Position numbers and translations under genes: made by a program. Positions 19,201-27,153 of a DNA stretch of 64,000 bases are shown here, piece after piece. The DNA is from Paenibacillus pasadenensis (GTDB lineage: Bacteria; Bacillota; Bacilli; Paenibacillales; Paenibacillaceae), in NCBI RefSeq assembly GCF_023715725.1, contig NZ_JAMBOT010000003.1, positions 124,001 through 188,000 of the forward strand. Direction: 5' to 3'. Every line of letters starts with the position of its first letter. Position 1 is the first letter of the stretch. Under the pieces are notes generated by a model. The model was not told the DNA's origin. It worked only from the letters and a program-made list of their open reading frames with translations, and searched no databases.

Positions 19201-19656
19201 TCACTTATCCGTAATTGTCAGGGACGGATCAGAAGAGATTGACCCCTGATTGACATTAACGTTTATTGGCCCCGTTGATTTGACATTCTGAATGCCGCTA
19301 TTTCCTCCGCCGCTGTTCAGTTTAAAGGAGAGCTGGATTGGCGTTCCGTCCGCTGCCGTTGCGGTGTATGCAATAGAAGCGCTGTTATTTTGGAATTCAT
19401 CGAAGTCGACCTCAAAATTCTCTCTGTTTCCAGGAGTGAGAGTCGTGCCGACGGCCGGTGGCGGGCTTTGCAAATCCCCGGTAGCGGAAGAAAGGGTAAA
19501 GGTGGTGCTGCTCGTTCGGTTTAGCACGTTATAGCCTTCCGTTGAACCAAGCAGCGGCGGCTTGCACCCGCATTTCCTTCTTTTTTTCTTTTGGAGTTTC
19601 TTCTTCACTACACGAGAGTACTTTGATCCGCTTGTATGCAATATGTCTTCTTTCAT
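19201..19656 (-). CDS. Unrecognised small protein, CGC paralogue 2
   Basis: This 151-residue protein is a paralogue of the product of 18583-19062, sharing a basic stretch KKKLQKKKRRKCGCKPP (about 18-34), the beta-rich domain with PPPAVGTTLTPGNRENFEV, YTATAADGTPI and the ending KSTGPINVNVNQGS. Unlike paralogue 1 it has no clear membrane helix before CGC, so the two may sit in different places. The ATG at 19656 follows TTAGGAGG by 6 nt; an in-frame TTG at 19674 overlaps that site and is unlikely. It starts 10 bp after the third, shortened family member, so the genes look like one transcript. Confidence 0.7.
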   Translation of the reverse strand: MKEDILHTSGSKYSRVVKKKLQKKKRRKCGCKPPLLGSTEGYNVLNRTSSTTFTLSSATGDLQSPPPAVGTTLTPGNRENFEVDFDEFQNNSASIAYTATAADGTPIQLSFKLNSGGGNSGIQNVKSTGPINVNVNQGSISSDPSLTITDK

Positions 19657-19666
19657 TTCAATCCTC

Positions 19667-19885
19667 CTAAGCAAATGATTGTCCGTACTGCGCCTTACTT
19701 TCCATACGAGTAGAGGAGACTGGGACCGGGATAGATACCGGCATATTCGCCTTTACGAGCTTTTTTTCCTTAATCATCAAGGACGGATCAGCGGGGACCG
19801 AGCCCTGTTTGACGCTTGTTGTTATTGGCCCTGTCGACGCGACATCCGGCACAGGTGGCCGGACGCCAACTCCCAGTTCCGCTAT
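19667..19885 (-). pseudogene. Shortened third member of the CGC protein family, possibly degraded
   Basis: The frame encodes VASTGPITTSVKQGS and then PADPSLMIKEKK, clearly related to the C-terminal end of paralogue 2 (KSTGPINVNVNQGS, SSDPSLTITDK), followed by about 30 extra residues. The basic and CGC parts and the beta domain are missing. A strong ribosome site (GGAGGGAAGGAG, about 19894-19905) is followed after 8 nt by ATA at 19885, exactly where a start codon is expected; the first normal start codon is GTG at 19852, with no ribosome site. This suggests either a start lost by mutation (ATG to ATA) or a remnant of a larger gene. Confidence 0.5.
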
Positions 19886-20077
19886 GCTTCCTCACTCCTT
19901 CCCTCCAAATCGCTTCAATAGATGCTTTTGCCATACAAAGCTATTAACATTTTATAGTCTATGAATCTAAGGTAAAAACGGCCCCTGGCTGATAACCTAT
20001 TAAAAGACCAATTTCAGTGGATTTTTCTTTTCCCTTGAGCAACCGCCGTGTCTCGGACAGAGAAATAACCTGCGGCA

Positions 20078-20106
20078 TTGACAAGGCTTCTGTAACCGTC
20101 TAATGT
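20078..20106 (+). promoter_or_regulatory. Possible promoter of rpiA
   Basis: A perfect TTGACA (20078-20083), a 17-nt spacer and TAATGT (20101-20106, weak -10 box) lie about 85 bp before the rpiA start. The remaining bases between 19906 and 20078 show nothing else recognisable. Confidence 0.45.
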
Positions 20107-20192
20107 GCGAAGGAGAACGGACAGGCCGCGTGCGCTCAGGCTTGGGCGACGGCCGGATGGAACCGTATTTAACATCGGGAGGAATCAGAAAC

Positions 20193-20873
20193 ATGAACTT
20201 CAAGGAAGCGGCAGGCGTGCAAGCGGCAGGCGTTGTGACGAGCGGCATGAAGGTCGGTTTGGGAACCGGCTCGACGGTGTATTATACGATTTTGGAGCTG
20301 GGACGCAGGATGAAAGAGGAAGGGCTGAGCATTACCGGCGTTCCGACTTCGGACGCAACGGAGAAGCTGGCGCTGGAGCTCGGCATTCCGCTTGCGGAGC
20401 TGTCCGAGCTGGAGCCGTTGGACGTCACGATTGACGGAGCGGACGAGGTGAGCGGCAGCCTGGATTTAATTAAAGGCGGCGGCGCGGCGCATTTTCGGGA
20501 GAAAATGGTGGCGGCCGTCTCGAAACGTCTCGTTATCGTAGCCGACGAATCCAAAGCGGTGGAAAAGCTTGGTGCTTTTACCGTCCCGGTTGAAATTGCC
20601 GCTTACGGCTGGAAATCCACAGCCCGCCGCGTTGAAGCGCTGGGCTGCAAAGCCGTTTGCCGCGAGCGGAACGGCCAACCGGTCGTAACTGACAACGGAA
20701 ACTATGTGCTTGACTGCGATTTTGGGCTTATCACGGATCCCGGAACACTCGACCGCAAGCTGAAAGCGCTGCTTGGCGTGCTGGAGACAGGCTTTTTTGT
20801 CGGCATGGCGGACGAGGTGTATATCGCCGGTCCGGAAGGCGTTCGCGTTCTGCGACGCGGGGCGGGTCAATAG
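20193..20873 (+). CDS. rpiA: Ribose-5-phosphate isomerase A
   Basis: RpiA interconverts ribose 5-phosphate and ribulose 5-phosphate in the pentose phosphate pathway. The 226-residue protein shows the substrate loops VGLGTGSTV (about 27-35), DGADEV (about 81-86) and KGGGAAHFREK (about 94-104), which carry the catalytic Asp, Glu and Lys. The ATG at 20193 gives the normal family length (219 in E. coli) and follows GGGAGG by about 10 nt; the frame extends 30 codons upstream without similarity. Bacillota commonly use RpiB, so RpiA here is worth noting. It lies 75 bp before murG on the same strand. Confidence 0.94.
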   Translation: MNFKEAAGVQAAGVVTSGMKVGLGTGSTVYYTILELGRRMKEEGLSITGVPTSDATEKLALELGIPLAELSELEPLDVTIDGADEVSGSLDLIKGGGAAHFREKMVAAVSKRLVIVADESKAVEKLGAFTVPVEIAAYGWKSTARRVEALGCKAVCRERNGQPVVTDNGNYVLDCDFGLITDPGTLDRKLKALLGVLETGFFVGMADEVYIAGPEGVRVLRRGAGQ

Positions 20874-20948
20874 GCCTTCAATATGGAAAAGAATAATGAA
20901 CCAACAGGAGCGCGCAGTCAACTGCGACGGTCCACCGGAAAGGACAGC

Positions 20949-22295
20949 ATGAATAACGAGACTAACGGCATGGGCCGCGGGAACAACATTGCGGTTGCAG
21001 AAGGAAAAACGATCGTCCTTACCGGCGGAGGCTCCACAGGACATGTGAGTGTAAACCTTGCGCTCATTCCCGGATTGCTGGCGGACGGCTGGCACGTTCA
21101 TTATATAGGCTCCAAAGACGGCATCGAGCGCAGTCTGATCGAACCGCTGGATGGAGTACGTTACCATTCCGTTTCCACGGGCAAGCTGCGGCGTTATTGG
21201 GACAAGCGCAATCTGACCGATGTGCTGCGGGTCGTCAAAGGACTGGCTCAAGCGGTAGCGCTGATGCGCAAGCTTCGGCCTGACGTCGTTTTTTCCAAAG
21301 GCGGTTTTGTCAGCGTGCCGGTCGTGCTCGCCGCGAAGCTGAACGGCGTTCCCTCTATTATCCACGAGTCCGACGTCACTCCCGGATTGGCCAACCGTAT
21401 TGCGCTTCCATGCGCATCGGCCGTATGCACCACTTTTCCCGAAACGGCGGCGCACATTCAAAAGGCGCGAGTTGTACAGGCAGGTCCGCTCGTCAGACCG
21501 GAGCTGCTGGCGGGAGACGCCGAGCGCGGACGCGCGTTATGCGGCTTCGACCGCAGCCGGCCGGTGCTGCTCGTCATGGGCGGCAGCCTCGGCTCCCGCC
21601 GCCTCAATGAAGCTGTAGCCGCGGCGCTGCCGGAGCTGCTGACGCGCTGGCAGGTTGTTCATTTGCGCGGCAAGGGGCAGGCGGCGCTTGATCCGGCGTT
21701 AGTCGCGGATGAGACGGCGGATATGGCAGAGATGGCTCTGAGGGAATCCGAAGAGGCTCAGATTTTTTCGGAAGATGAATCTGGAACTCCGCAGGCTTCG
21801 GATAAAGCGTATGTTTCCGCGACTGCGGGAGAGGTAACAGCTTTAGCGGAGGAGACAGATGATACGACCCGTTCGGTAATGGGAAAAGGCTTGTTAGGCC
21901 AGCTGGCCGATTCTCCCCTCACTGGTTACTGCTCGTTTGAGTATTTGTCGGAGGAGCTCCCGGACGTGCTGGCGCTGGCCGATACCGTACTCTCGCGCGC
22001 GGGCGCAAATGCGATCTTTGAGCTGCTGGCGCTGCAAAAGCCGATGCTGCTCGTGCCTCTTCCGCTGGCGCAAAGCCGCGGCGACCAAATTCGCAACGCC
22101 GCCTCTTTTGAAGCTGCAGGTCTTGCCCGTGTCCTGCCGGAAGAGCAGCTGAACACCGTGACGCTGCAGCAGGAATTGCGCATGCTCACGATTGACCGGG
22201 CCGAGCTGCAGGAGCGGATGGCGGCGGCCGCCCCCGCCGATCCTCTGCCGCTGCTGCACCGCCTCATCCGGGAGACGGCGGAAGGCCGCAGCTGA
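20949..22295 (+). CDS. murG: MurG-family GlcNAc transferase with a 75-residue insertion
   Basis: MurG adds GlcNAc from UDP-GlcNAc to lipid I, making lipid II at the inner membrane face. The 448-residue protein follows S. aureus MurG closely: LTGGGSTGHVSVNLALIP (24-41), YIGSKDGIER (about 52-61), FSKGGFVSVPVV, IIHESDVTPGLANR, LVMGGSLGSRRLN, then LSRAGANAIFELLALQKPMLLVPL and SRGDQIRNA. An insertion of roughly 75 acidic, Ser/Thr/Ala-rich residues (about 249-325, bases 21693-21923) lies in the C-terminal lobe before GYCSFEYL, where S. aureus has about 12 residues. The ATG at 20949 has GGAAAGGA 5-6 nt upstream; the ATG at 20883 lacks a site. It may be the second murG of the genome. Confidence 0.88.
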   Translation: MNNETNGMGRGNNIAVAEGKTIVLTGGGSTGHVSVNLALIPGLLADGWHVHYIGSKDGIERSLIEPLDGVRYHSVSTGKLRRYWDKRNLTDVLRVVKGLAQAVALMRKLRPDVVFSKGGFVSVPVVLAAKLNGVPSIIHESDVTPGLANRIALPCASAVCTTFPETAAHIQKARVVQAGPLVRPELLAGDAERGRALCGFDRSRPVLLVMGGSLGSRRLNEAVAAALPELLTRWQVVHLRGKGQAALDPALVADETADMAEMALRESEEAQIFSEDESGTPQASDKAYVSATAGEVTALAEETDDTTRSVMGKGLLGQLADSPLTGYCSFEYLSEELPDVLALADTVLSRAGANAIFELLALQKPMLLVPLPLAQSRGDQIRNAASFEAAGLARVLPEEQLNTVTLQQELRMLTIDRAELQERMAAAAPADPLPLLHRLIRETAEGRS

Positions 22296-22351
22296 GGCGG
22301 ACAGGACAAAATGACAATAAGGAGCCCGGACGAGAAGGTCGGCTCATGACA

Positions 22352-22390
22352 AAAAAGCTTCTGACCCGTTAAACAGGTCAGAAGCTTTTT
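22352..22390. terminator. Bidirectional terminator between murG and ptsI
   Basis: A perfect 15-bp stem (22352-22366 with 22376-22390) with a 9-nt loop and A and T runs at the ends serves the two convergent genes. Confidence 0.9.
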
Positions 22391-22463
22391 AAGTTTAAGC
22401 AAGCCGCTAGCTCCGGCGCACGGGTGCGAGTGGAGATTGCAGAATTGCCGGTGATGTATCCCT

Positions 22464-24398
22464 TTATTGGCGCGCAGTTAACTGCGGCACGCGCTCTTCA
22501 ACTAGCGCGCGCACCTCGTCCGCGCTATCCAGCTCCAGAGCTGCGGAGGCAAGCTCCGCCAGCTCGCTCCGGTGCAAGCGCGAGAGAAGCGCTCGCGTGC
22601 CAAGAATCGCGGACGAGCTCATGCTGAACTCGTCCAGTCCCATCCCAAGCAGCAGCGGCACCGCCACGGGATTTCCGGCCATTTCACCGCACATGCCAAC
22701 CCATTTGCCTTCGGCATGGGCCGCTCTGATCACGCGGTCGATCAGGCGAAGCACGGGCGGATGCAGCGGATCGCTAAGGTAGGCCAGCTTCGGATTCATC
22801 CGGTCGGCAGCCATCGTATATTGCACGAGATCATTGGTGCCAATGCTGAAAAAATCGACCTCACGAGCCAACCGGTCCGCCATCATTGCCGCGGCGGGAA
22901 TTTCAATCATAATCCCGGCTTCCATCGCTTCGCGGAATGGCTTTCCTTCGGCCCGCAGCTCCTCACGTGCTTCATCCAGCAGCGTTTTTGCGCGGCGCCA
23001 TTCGCCGAGCGTAGCGACCATCGGGAACATAACTTTGATATTGCCGTGAGCGCTGGCGCGCAGGATGGCACGCAGCTGCGTTTTGAACAGCTCGGGCCGA
23101 TCCAGGCTGATACGCAGGGCGCGATAGCCGAGAAACGGATTGTCTTCACGCGGCAGCTCCAGCAGCGGCAGCTCTTTATCCCCGCCGATATCCATCGTGC
23201 GGATAACGACCGAAGCCTGCGGGCCAAGCGCCTCAGCTACAGAGCGGTATACCCCGTATTGCTCTTCCTCACCCGGCAATGCGTCCCTGCCCATATACAG
23301 GAATTCCGTACGGAAAAGCCCGATCCCCTCGGCGTCGTGTTTTTTCGCCTGGACGGCATCCTGCGCGGCGCCGATGTTGGCTGCAAGCTCTACCTGTACC
23401 CCGTCGGCGCTTAACGATGGTTTGCCACGGAACGCCTCGTTCTCCGCCTGGCTTTGGCGGTAGTCGGCTTCAAGTCTGATGTAACGCTGAACTTCCTCTT
23501 CCGGAGGATTGATTAAAATAAGGCCGTTAAAGCCGTCGACAATAAGCAGTTCGCCATCGTTAACTTCCAGCAGCGCCTCGCCTGCGCCTACCGAGGCGGC
23601 TACGCCGACCGAACGCGCGATAATGGCGCTATGCGAGGTCCGTCCGCTGGTAGCCGTTGCAAACCCGGCAACTTGGCCAGGGTCAAGCTGAGCCGTATCC
23701 GACGGTGTGAGGTCCGCTGCAATCAGCACTTGTTTGTAGATTACGGCCGCTCCTGTCGGAGCTTCATTTCCTTGGCCATCTCTCGGGAGGGTCGACGGGT
23801 TAGCCGCATCCCTGGTCGCCCGATTATCTGTACTAGACATTGCGGTTTCGGATACGCTTCCCCTGTTGTTTGTTCCTGTCATTGAAGATGCGGACGATTC
23901 CGCCAACTGAGCCGGTTCATCATTTCTAGCGTCAGCCGTCCCGGCAGCGGCTTGCCCCGCTCCTGCTCCTTGCAAAATGCGGATAACGCGGCGGCTAACA
24001 TCGATTACATCGGCGGATCGTTCCCGCAAGTACGGATCGTCCAGCGCCGCAATAACCGCCGCCACCTCCTCCGCCGTCTCCCAAAGCGCGGAGTCGGCGG
24101 CCTGCAGCCGGTCCGTAATGCGCTCCCGGGCTGCGCCAACCAGCTCCTCGTCTTCCAGCAGGAAGACGTGAGCTTCAAAAATCTCCGCCTCGTGCTCACG
24201 CCCCTCGGCGCCAAGCCGCTCCCGGATCGCCTCCAGCTCCCGGGAAGCCTGCGCTACGGCGGCGTCGAAACGCTCCGCCTCGCGCCCAGCCTCCTCCGCC
24301 GCGATGCTTCGCGCGGCTACGGCCACCTCCGCCCCGGCACGCTTCGCGATGCCGATGGCGTAACCCGGGGCGGCTCCGATTCCCTGAATCGTTCTCAT
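22464..24398 (-). CDS. ptsI: PTS enzyme I with an extended linker
   Basis: EI takes phosphate from phosphoenolpyruvate and passes it to HPr, in the cytosol. The 644-residue protein has the HPr-binding helical domain (about 25-140), the phosphohistidine domain with His256 in ATSGRTSHSAII (most EI have GGRTSH), and the PEP-binding barrel with GLFRTEFLYM, VMFPMV, FFSIGTNDLVQYT and the catalytic Cys in VGMCGEMAG. A stretch of about 70 low-complexity Ser/Thr/Asn/Ala/Asp residues (about 145-218) separates the helical and phosphohistidine parts; B. subtilis EI (570 residues) has only a short turn there. It starts 9 bp after ptsH stops, so the two are co-translated. Confidence 0.95.
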   Translation of the reverse strand: MRTIQGIGAAPGYAIGIAKRAGAEVAVAARSIAAEEAGREAERFDAAVAQASRELEAIRERLGAEGREHEAEIFEAHVFLLEDEELVGAARERITDRLQAADSALWETAEEVAAVIAALDDPYLRERSADVIDVSRRVIRILQGAGAGQAAAGTADARNDEPAQLAESSASSMTGTNNRGSVSETAMSSTDNRATRDAANPSTLPRDGQGNEAPTGAAVIYKQVLIAADLTPSDTAQLDPGQVAGFATATSGRTSHSAIIARSVGVAASVGAGEALLEVNDGELLIVDGFNGLILINPPEEEVQRYIRLEADYRQSQAENEAFRGKPSLSADGVQVELAANIGAAQDAVQAKKHDAEGIGLFRTEFLYMGRDALPGEEEQYGVYRSVAEALGPQASVVIRTMDIGGDKELPLLELPREDNPFLGYRALRISLDRPELFKTQLRAILRASAHGNIKVMFPMVATLGEWRRAKTLLDEAREELRAEGKPFREAMEAGIMIEIPAAAMMADRLAREVDFFSIGTNDLVQYTMAADRMNPKLAYLSDPLHPPVLRLIDRVIRAAHAEGKWVGMCGEMAGNPVAVPLLLGMGLDEFSMSSSAILGTRALLSRLHRSELAELASAALELDSADEVRALVEERVPQLTARQ

Positions 24399-24407
24399 CG
24401 CCGCCCG

Positions 24408-24668
24408 TTACTCCGCTTCGGCGGAGCTGAGCACCGCGCCGATTGCATCGACAACCGCCTCGGCTCCCTCTCCCTCGGCGGCCACCGTTACCGTGTCGCC
24501 CTGCTTCGCGCCGAGCGACAGCACTTTTACAAGGCTTTTGGCGCTAGAGCGCGTTTCGCCTTTTACAAGATGCACGTCTCCGGCAAAAGGCTTCGCCGCC
24601 TCGACTATTTTCCGCGCCGGACGGGCGTGAATGCCCGTCGGATTCGCAATCGTAAATGTTTTTTCCAT
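24408..24668 (-). CDS. ptsH: Phosphocarrier protein HPr
   Basis: HPr carries phosphate from EI to the sugar-specific EIIA domains, and when phosphorylated on a serine by HPr kinase acts with CcpA in catabolite repression. The 86-residue protein has the catalytic histidine in NPTGIHARPARK (His14) and the regulatory serine in SAKSLVKVLSLG (Ser45), so it is HPr and not Crh. The ATG at 24668 has GGGGAG upstream; a 22-codon longer frame is not supported. It sits between the GlcNAc-type EIICB gene and ptsI, as in a complete PTS operon. Confidence 0.95.
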   Translation of the reverse strand: MEKTFTIANPTGIHARPARKIVEAAKPFAGDVHLVKGETRSSAKSLVKVLSLGAKQGDTVTVAAEGEGAEAVVDAIGAVLSSAEAE

Positions 24669-24755
24669 GATGTACTCTCTCCCCTCATCTTCTTCGCCTG
24701 CATGCGCCGATTCGACAACGGCTGAATTCCGCAACTGTCAGCCTATCTCCAACGC

Positions 24756-26225
24756 TTAAAGCTTTTTCTTGATGTCATCCTTCAGCTGCTCTGACGAAGT
24801 GCCAAAAATCGCCTGTACCGCGCCTTTACCGAGCCGGATTACCCCGGAAGCGCCGAGTTTTTTCAGCTCGGAATCGCGTACCGCATGATCGTCCTTCACT
24901 ACGAGGCGCAGCCGCGTAATGCAGGCGTCCACACTCTCGATATTATCCGGTCCGCCAAGCGCGGCAAGCACCTGGGAAGCCTTATCGTTTGAACCAAGCG
25001 TTGAGCTGCCCGCAACATCCTGCGGATTGCCGCTTGTGCCCGTTTCCGATGCTTCCTCGTCTTCACGTCCCGGCGTTTTCAGGTTCAGCTTGACGATCAT
25101 AAAACGGAACAGCACATAATACACCGCAGCAAAAGCGAGGCCTACCGGAATGAGCAGCAGCGGCTTGGTGGATAGCTGGAAGTTGATCAAATAATCGAGC
25201 AAACCTGCGGAAAAGCCAAAGCCCAGCTTGACGCCAAGCTCATACATGAGCCAGCCGCTGACACCGGCCAAAACGGCATGCACTACATACAGCAGCGGAG
25301 CGACAAACATGAACGCAAATTCCAGAGGTTCCGTAATACCGGTCAGGAACGATGCGACCGCCGCACCGACAAAAATGGAAGAAACGACCTTGCGGCGCTC
25401 AGGGCGCGCAGTATGAATAATCGCAAACGCCGCTGCAGGCAGCGCGAACATCATAATCGGGAAAAAACCGGTCATGAACATGCCCGCCGTTTTGTCGCCT
25501 GCGAAGAAACGGTGCAGATCGCCCGTAACCACTTTCCCGGCTTCATCGGTAAAAGTGCCGATCTGGAACCAGGCGATGCTGTTGATGATATGATGCAGGC
25601 CAAACGGAATGAGCAGCCGATTTGCCACCATGTAAATAAACGCGCCGACGCCTCCAAGACTTACAACCCAGTTGCCAAACGTATCGAGCCAGCCCTGAAC
25701 CGGACCCCAGATTAGAGCAAACACCAGGCCGACAAATATCATCGACACCGAGGTGACAATCGGAACAAACCGTTTGCCGCCGAAAAATCCGAGCCAATCC
25801 GGAAGCTTGATTTTGTGATAACGGTTGTACATAAACGATGCGACCAGACCCGCCGCGATACCGCCCAGCACTCCCATATTAAGCACGGTGTCTTTGCCGA
25901 TAATACCGGGGAATACCGCCGGGCCGGCCTTTAAAACATTTTGCAGCACGAGGTAGGCGATGACCGCCGCCAACGTTGCAACAGCGTCCCCGGCCATACC
26001 GATTGCTACGCCGACCGCAAAAATAATCGGCAGGTTGTCAAAAATCGCCGAGCCGCCGGCCGCCAGGAACGGAGCAATATACGTATTAAGCCATTCCCCG
26101 GCGCTTCCCCAGCCAAAATCCTTTACATAATCAATATTGCCGAACCGGAGCAGAATCGCCGCCGCAGGCAGCGCCGCCACGGGGAGCATGAGAGATTTCC
26201 CGATTTTTTGCAAAAATGCAAGCAT
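24756..26225 (-). CDS. nagP: PTS EIICB, N-acetylglucosamine/glucose type
   Basis: This 489-residue transporter imports and phosphorylates a sugar. The EIIC domain (about 1-375, about 10 helices) has FGLHHIINSIAWF.IG and SFLTGITEPLEF, the conserved sugar-binding loops; the EIIB domain (about 405-489) has the phospho-accepting cysteine in ESVDACITRLRL (about residue 434). Sequence layout is that of the NagP/NagE branch (EIICB without EIIA), with EIIA encoded just upstream. GlcNAc is the likely substrate, but glucose and other sugars are close in this family, so substrate is inferred. It is part of the run antiterminator, EIIA, EIICB, HPr, EI on the minus strand. Confidence 0.88.
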   Translation of the reverse strand: MLAFLQKIGKSLMLPVAALPAAAILLRFGNIDYVKDFGWGSAGEWLNTYIAPFLAAGGSAIFDNLPIIFAVGVAIGMAGDAVATLAAVIAYLVLQNVLKAGPAVFPGIIGKDTVLNMGVLGGIAAGLVASFMYNRYHKIKLPDWLGFFGGKRFVPIVTSVSMIFVGLVFALIWGPVQGWLDTFGNWVVSLGGVGAFIYMVANRLLIPFGLHHIINSIAWFQIGTFTDEAGKVVTGDLHRFFAGDKTAGMFMTGFFPIMMFALPAAAFAIIHTARPERRKVVSSIFVGAAVASFLTGITEPLEFAFMFVAPLLYVVHAVLAGVSGWLMYELGVKLGFGFSAGLLDYLINFQLSTKPLLLIPVGLAFAAVYYVLFRFMIVKLNLKTPGREDEEASETGTSGNPQDVAGSSTLGSNDKASQVLAALGGPDNIESVDACITRLRLVVKDDHAVRDSELKKLGASGVIRLGKGAVQAIFGTSSEQLKDDIKKKL

Positions 26226-26258
26226 AAGCTTTGTCTCCTTTGATGGTTGTAAACGGAC

Positions 26259-26750
26259 TTATTTGAGCGTGACCAAATAGCTGCCGATCTCTCCAGCCTT
26301 AACCGAGCCATACCGGCATTCTACTTTTTCAGCCGCCTCTTCCTCAGCAACGATAACCGGGGAGATTATGGAATGGCCCGCCGCGCGAATCGCCTCTATA
26401 TCAAACTCAATCAACGGCTGTCCAGCTTTGACGGCGTCGCCGGTTTTAACGAGCGCTTTGAAGCCATCGCCTTTCATGCCCACCGTGTTGATGCCGATAT
26501 GAATGAGCAGCTGCAGCCCGGATTCATGCTCAACGATGACTGCATGATGCGTATCGATCAGATGCGCGATGACGCCGTCAAACGGCGCTACCGCTACGCC
26601 TTCGGCCGGCTCAATCGCCGCGCCGGGTCCCATCATCCCCTGGGCAAAAGCTTCGTCCGGCACCTCGGCCAGCGGAACAAGCCGCCCCGTCATGGCCGCA
26701 GCTGCTTCGACGACGGCTTGTTTTTTGCTGCTGAACATTTTTTTGAACAT
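26259..26750 (-). CDS. crr: PTS EIIA, glucose/GlcNAc type
   Basis: This 163-residue protein is a stand-alone EIIA of the Glc family, taking phosphate from HPr and giving it to EIIB. The active histidine is His84 in LLIHIGINTVGMKG; the helper His lies in THHAVIVEHESG (His68 or His69). The ATG at 26750 is chosen because AAAGGAAG lies 8 nt upstream; the frame's first codon at 26768 overlaps that site. It lies 33 bp before the EIICB gene. The palindrome array (26785-27140) separates it from the antiterminator gene, so this intergenic space, if transcribed, forms strong hairpins in the operon RNA. Confidence 0.92.
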   Translation of the reverse strand: MFKKMFSSKKQAVVEAAAAMTGRLVPLAEVPDEAFAQGMMGPGAAIEPAEGVAVAPFDGVIAHLIDTHHAVIVEHESGLQLLIHIGINTVGMKGDGFKALVKTGDAVKAGQPLIEFDIEAIRAAGHSIISPVIVAEEEAAEKVECRYGSVKAGEIGSYLVTLK

Positions 26751-26784
26751 GGTTGATCTTCCTTTCAAGTGAAATAATGGTCCG

Positions 26785-27140
26785 CTTAAGGTCGTTATTG
26801 TGCCACTTAAGGTCGTTTGACGACCTTATTCGAACCGTCCAGCGCGTTTCGGTGTGGCTTAAGGTCGTTTGACGACCTTAACCGCACCACTTTGCTCGTT
26901 CCGGTGCGGCTTAAGGTCGTTTGACGACCTTATTCGAACCGTTTAGCAGGTTTCGGCGCGGCTTAAGGTCGTTTGACGACCTTAACCGCACCACTTTGCT
27001 CGTTCCAGTGCCGCTTAAGGCCGTTTGACGACCTTATTCGAACCGTCCAGCGCGTTTCGGCGCGGCTTAAGGTCGTTTGACGACCTTATTCGAACCGTCC
27101 AGCACGTTCCGGTGCGGCTTAAGGTCATTTGACTAACTTA
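26785..27140. repeat. Array of seven 23-nt palindromes with exact 52-bp period
   Basis: Seven copies start at 26806, 26858, 26910, 26962, 27014, 27066 and 27118, always 52 bp apart, with a partial copy at 26785. Each core (CTTAAGGTCGTTTGACGAC followed by CTTA) forms a 9-bp stem with a 3-nt loop (arms TAAGGTCGT and ACGACCTTA); the last copy is degenerate. The 29-nt spacers are repeated too: type A (TTCGAACCGTCCAGCGCG then TTTCGG..) follows copies 1, 3 and 5, type B (ACCGCACCACTTTGCTCG then TTCC..) follows copies 2 and 4, so the first five units alternate with a 104-bp higher-order period. The spacer after copy 6 is mixed. The array lies within a PTS operon. Confidence 0.95.
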
Positions 27141-27153
27141 TCTGGACCGCTCC

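Noticed and set aside
26785..27140. CRISPR array
   Set aside because: Spacing is regular, but the spacers are themselves repeated in two types, the repeats are strong palindromes, and no cas gene is near.
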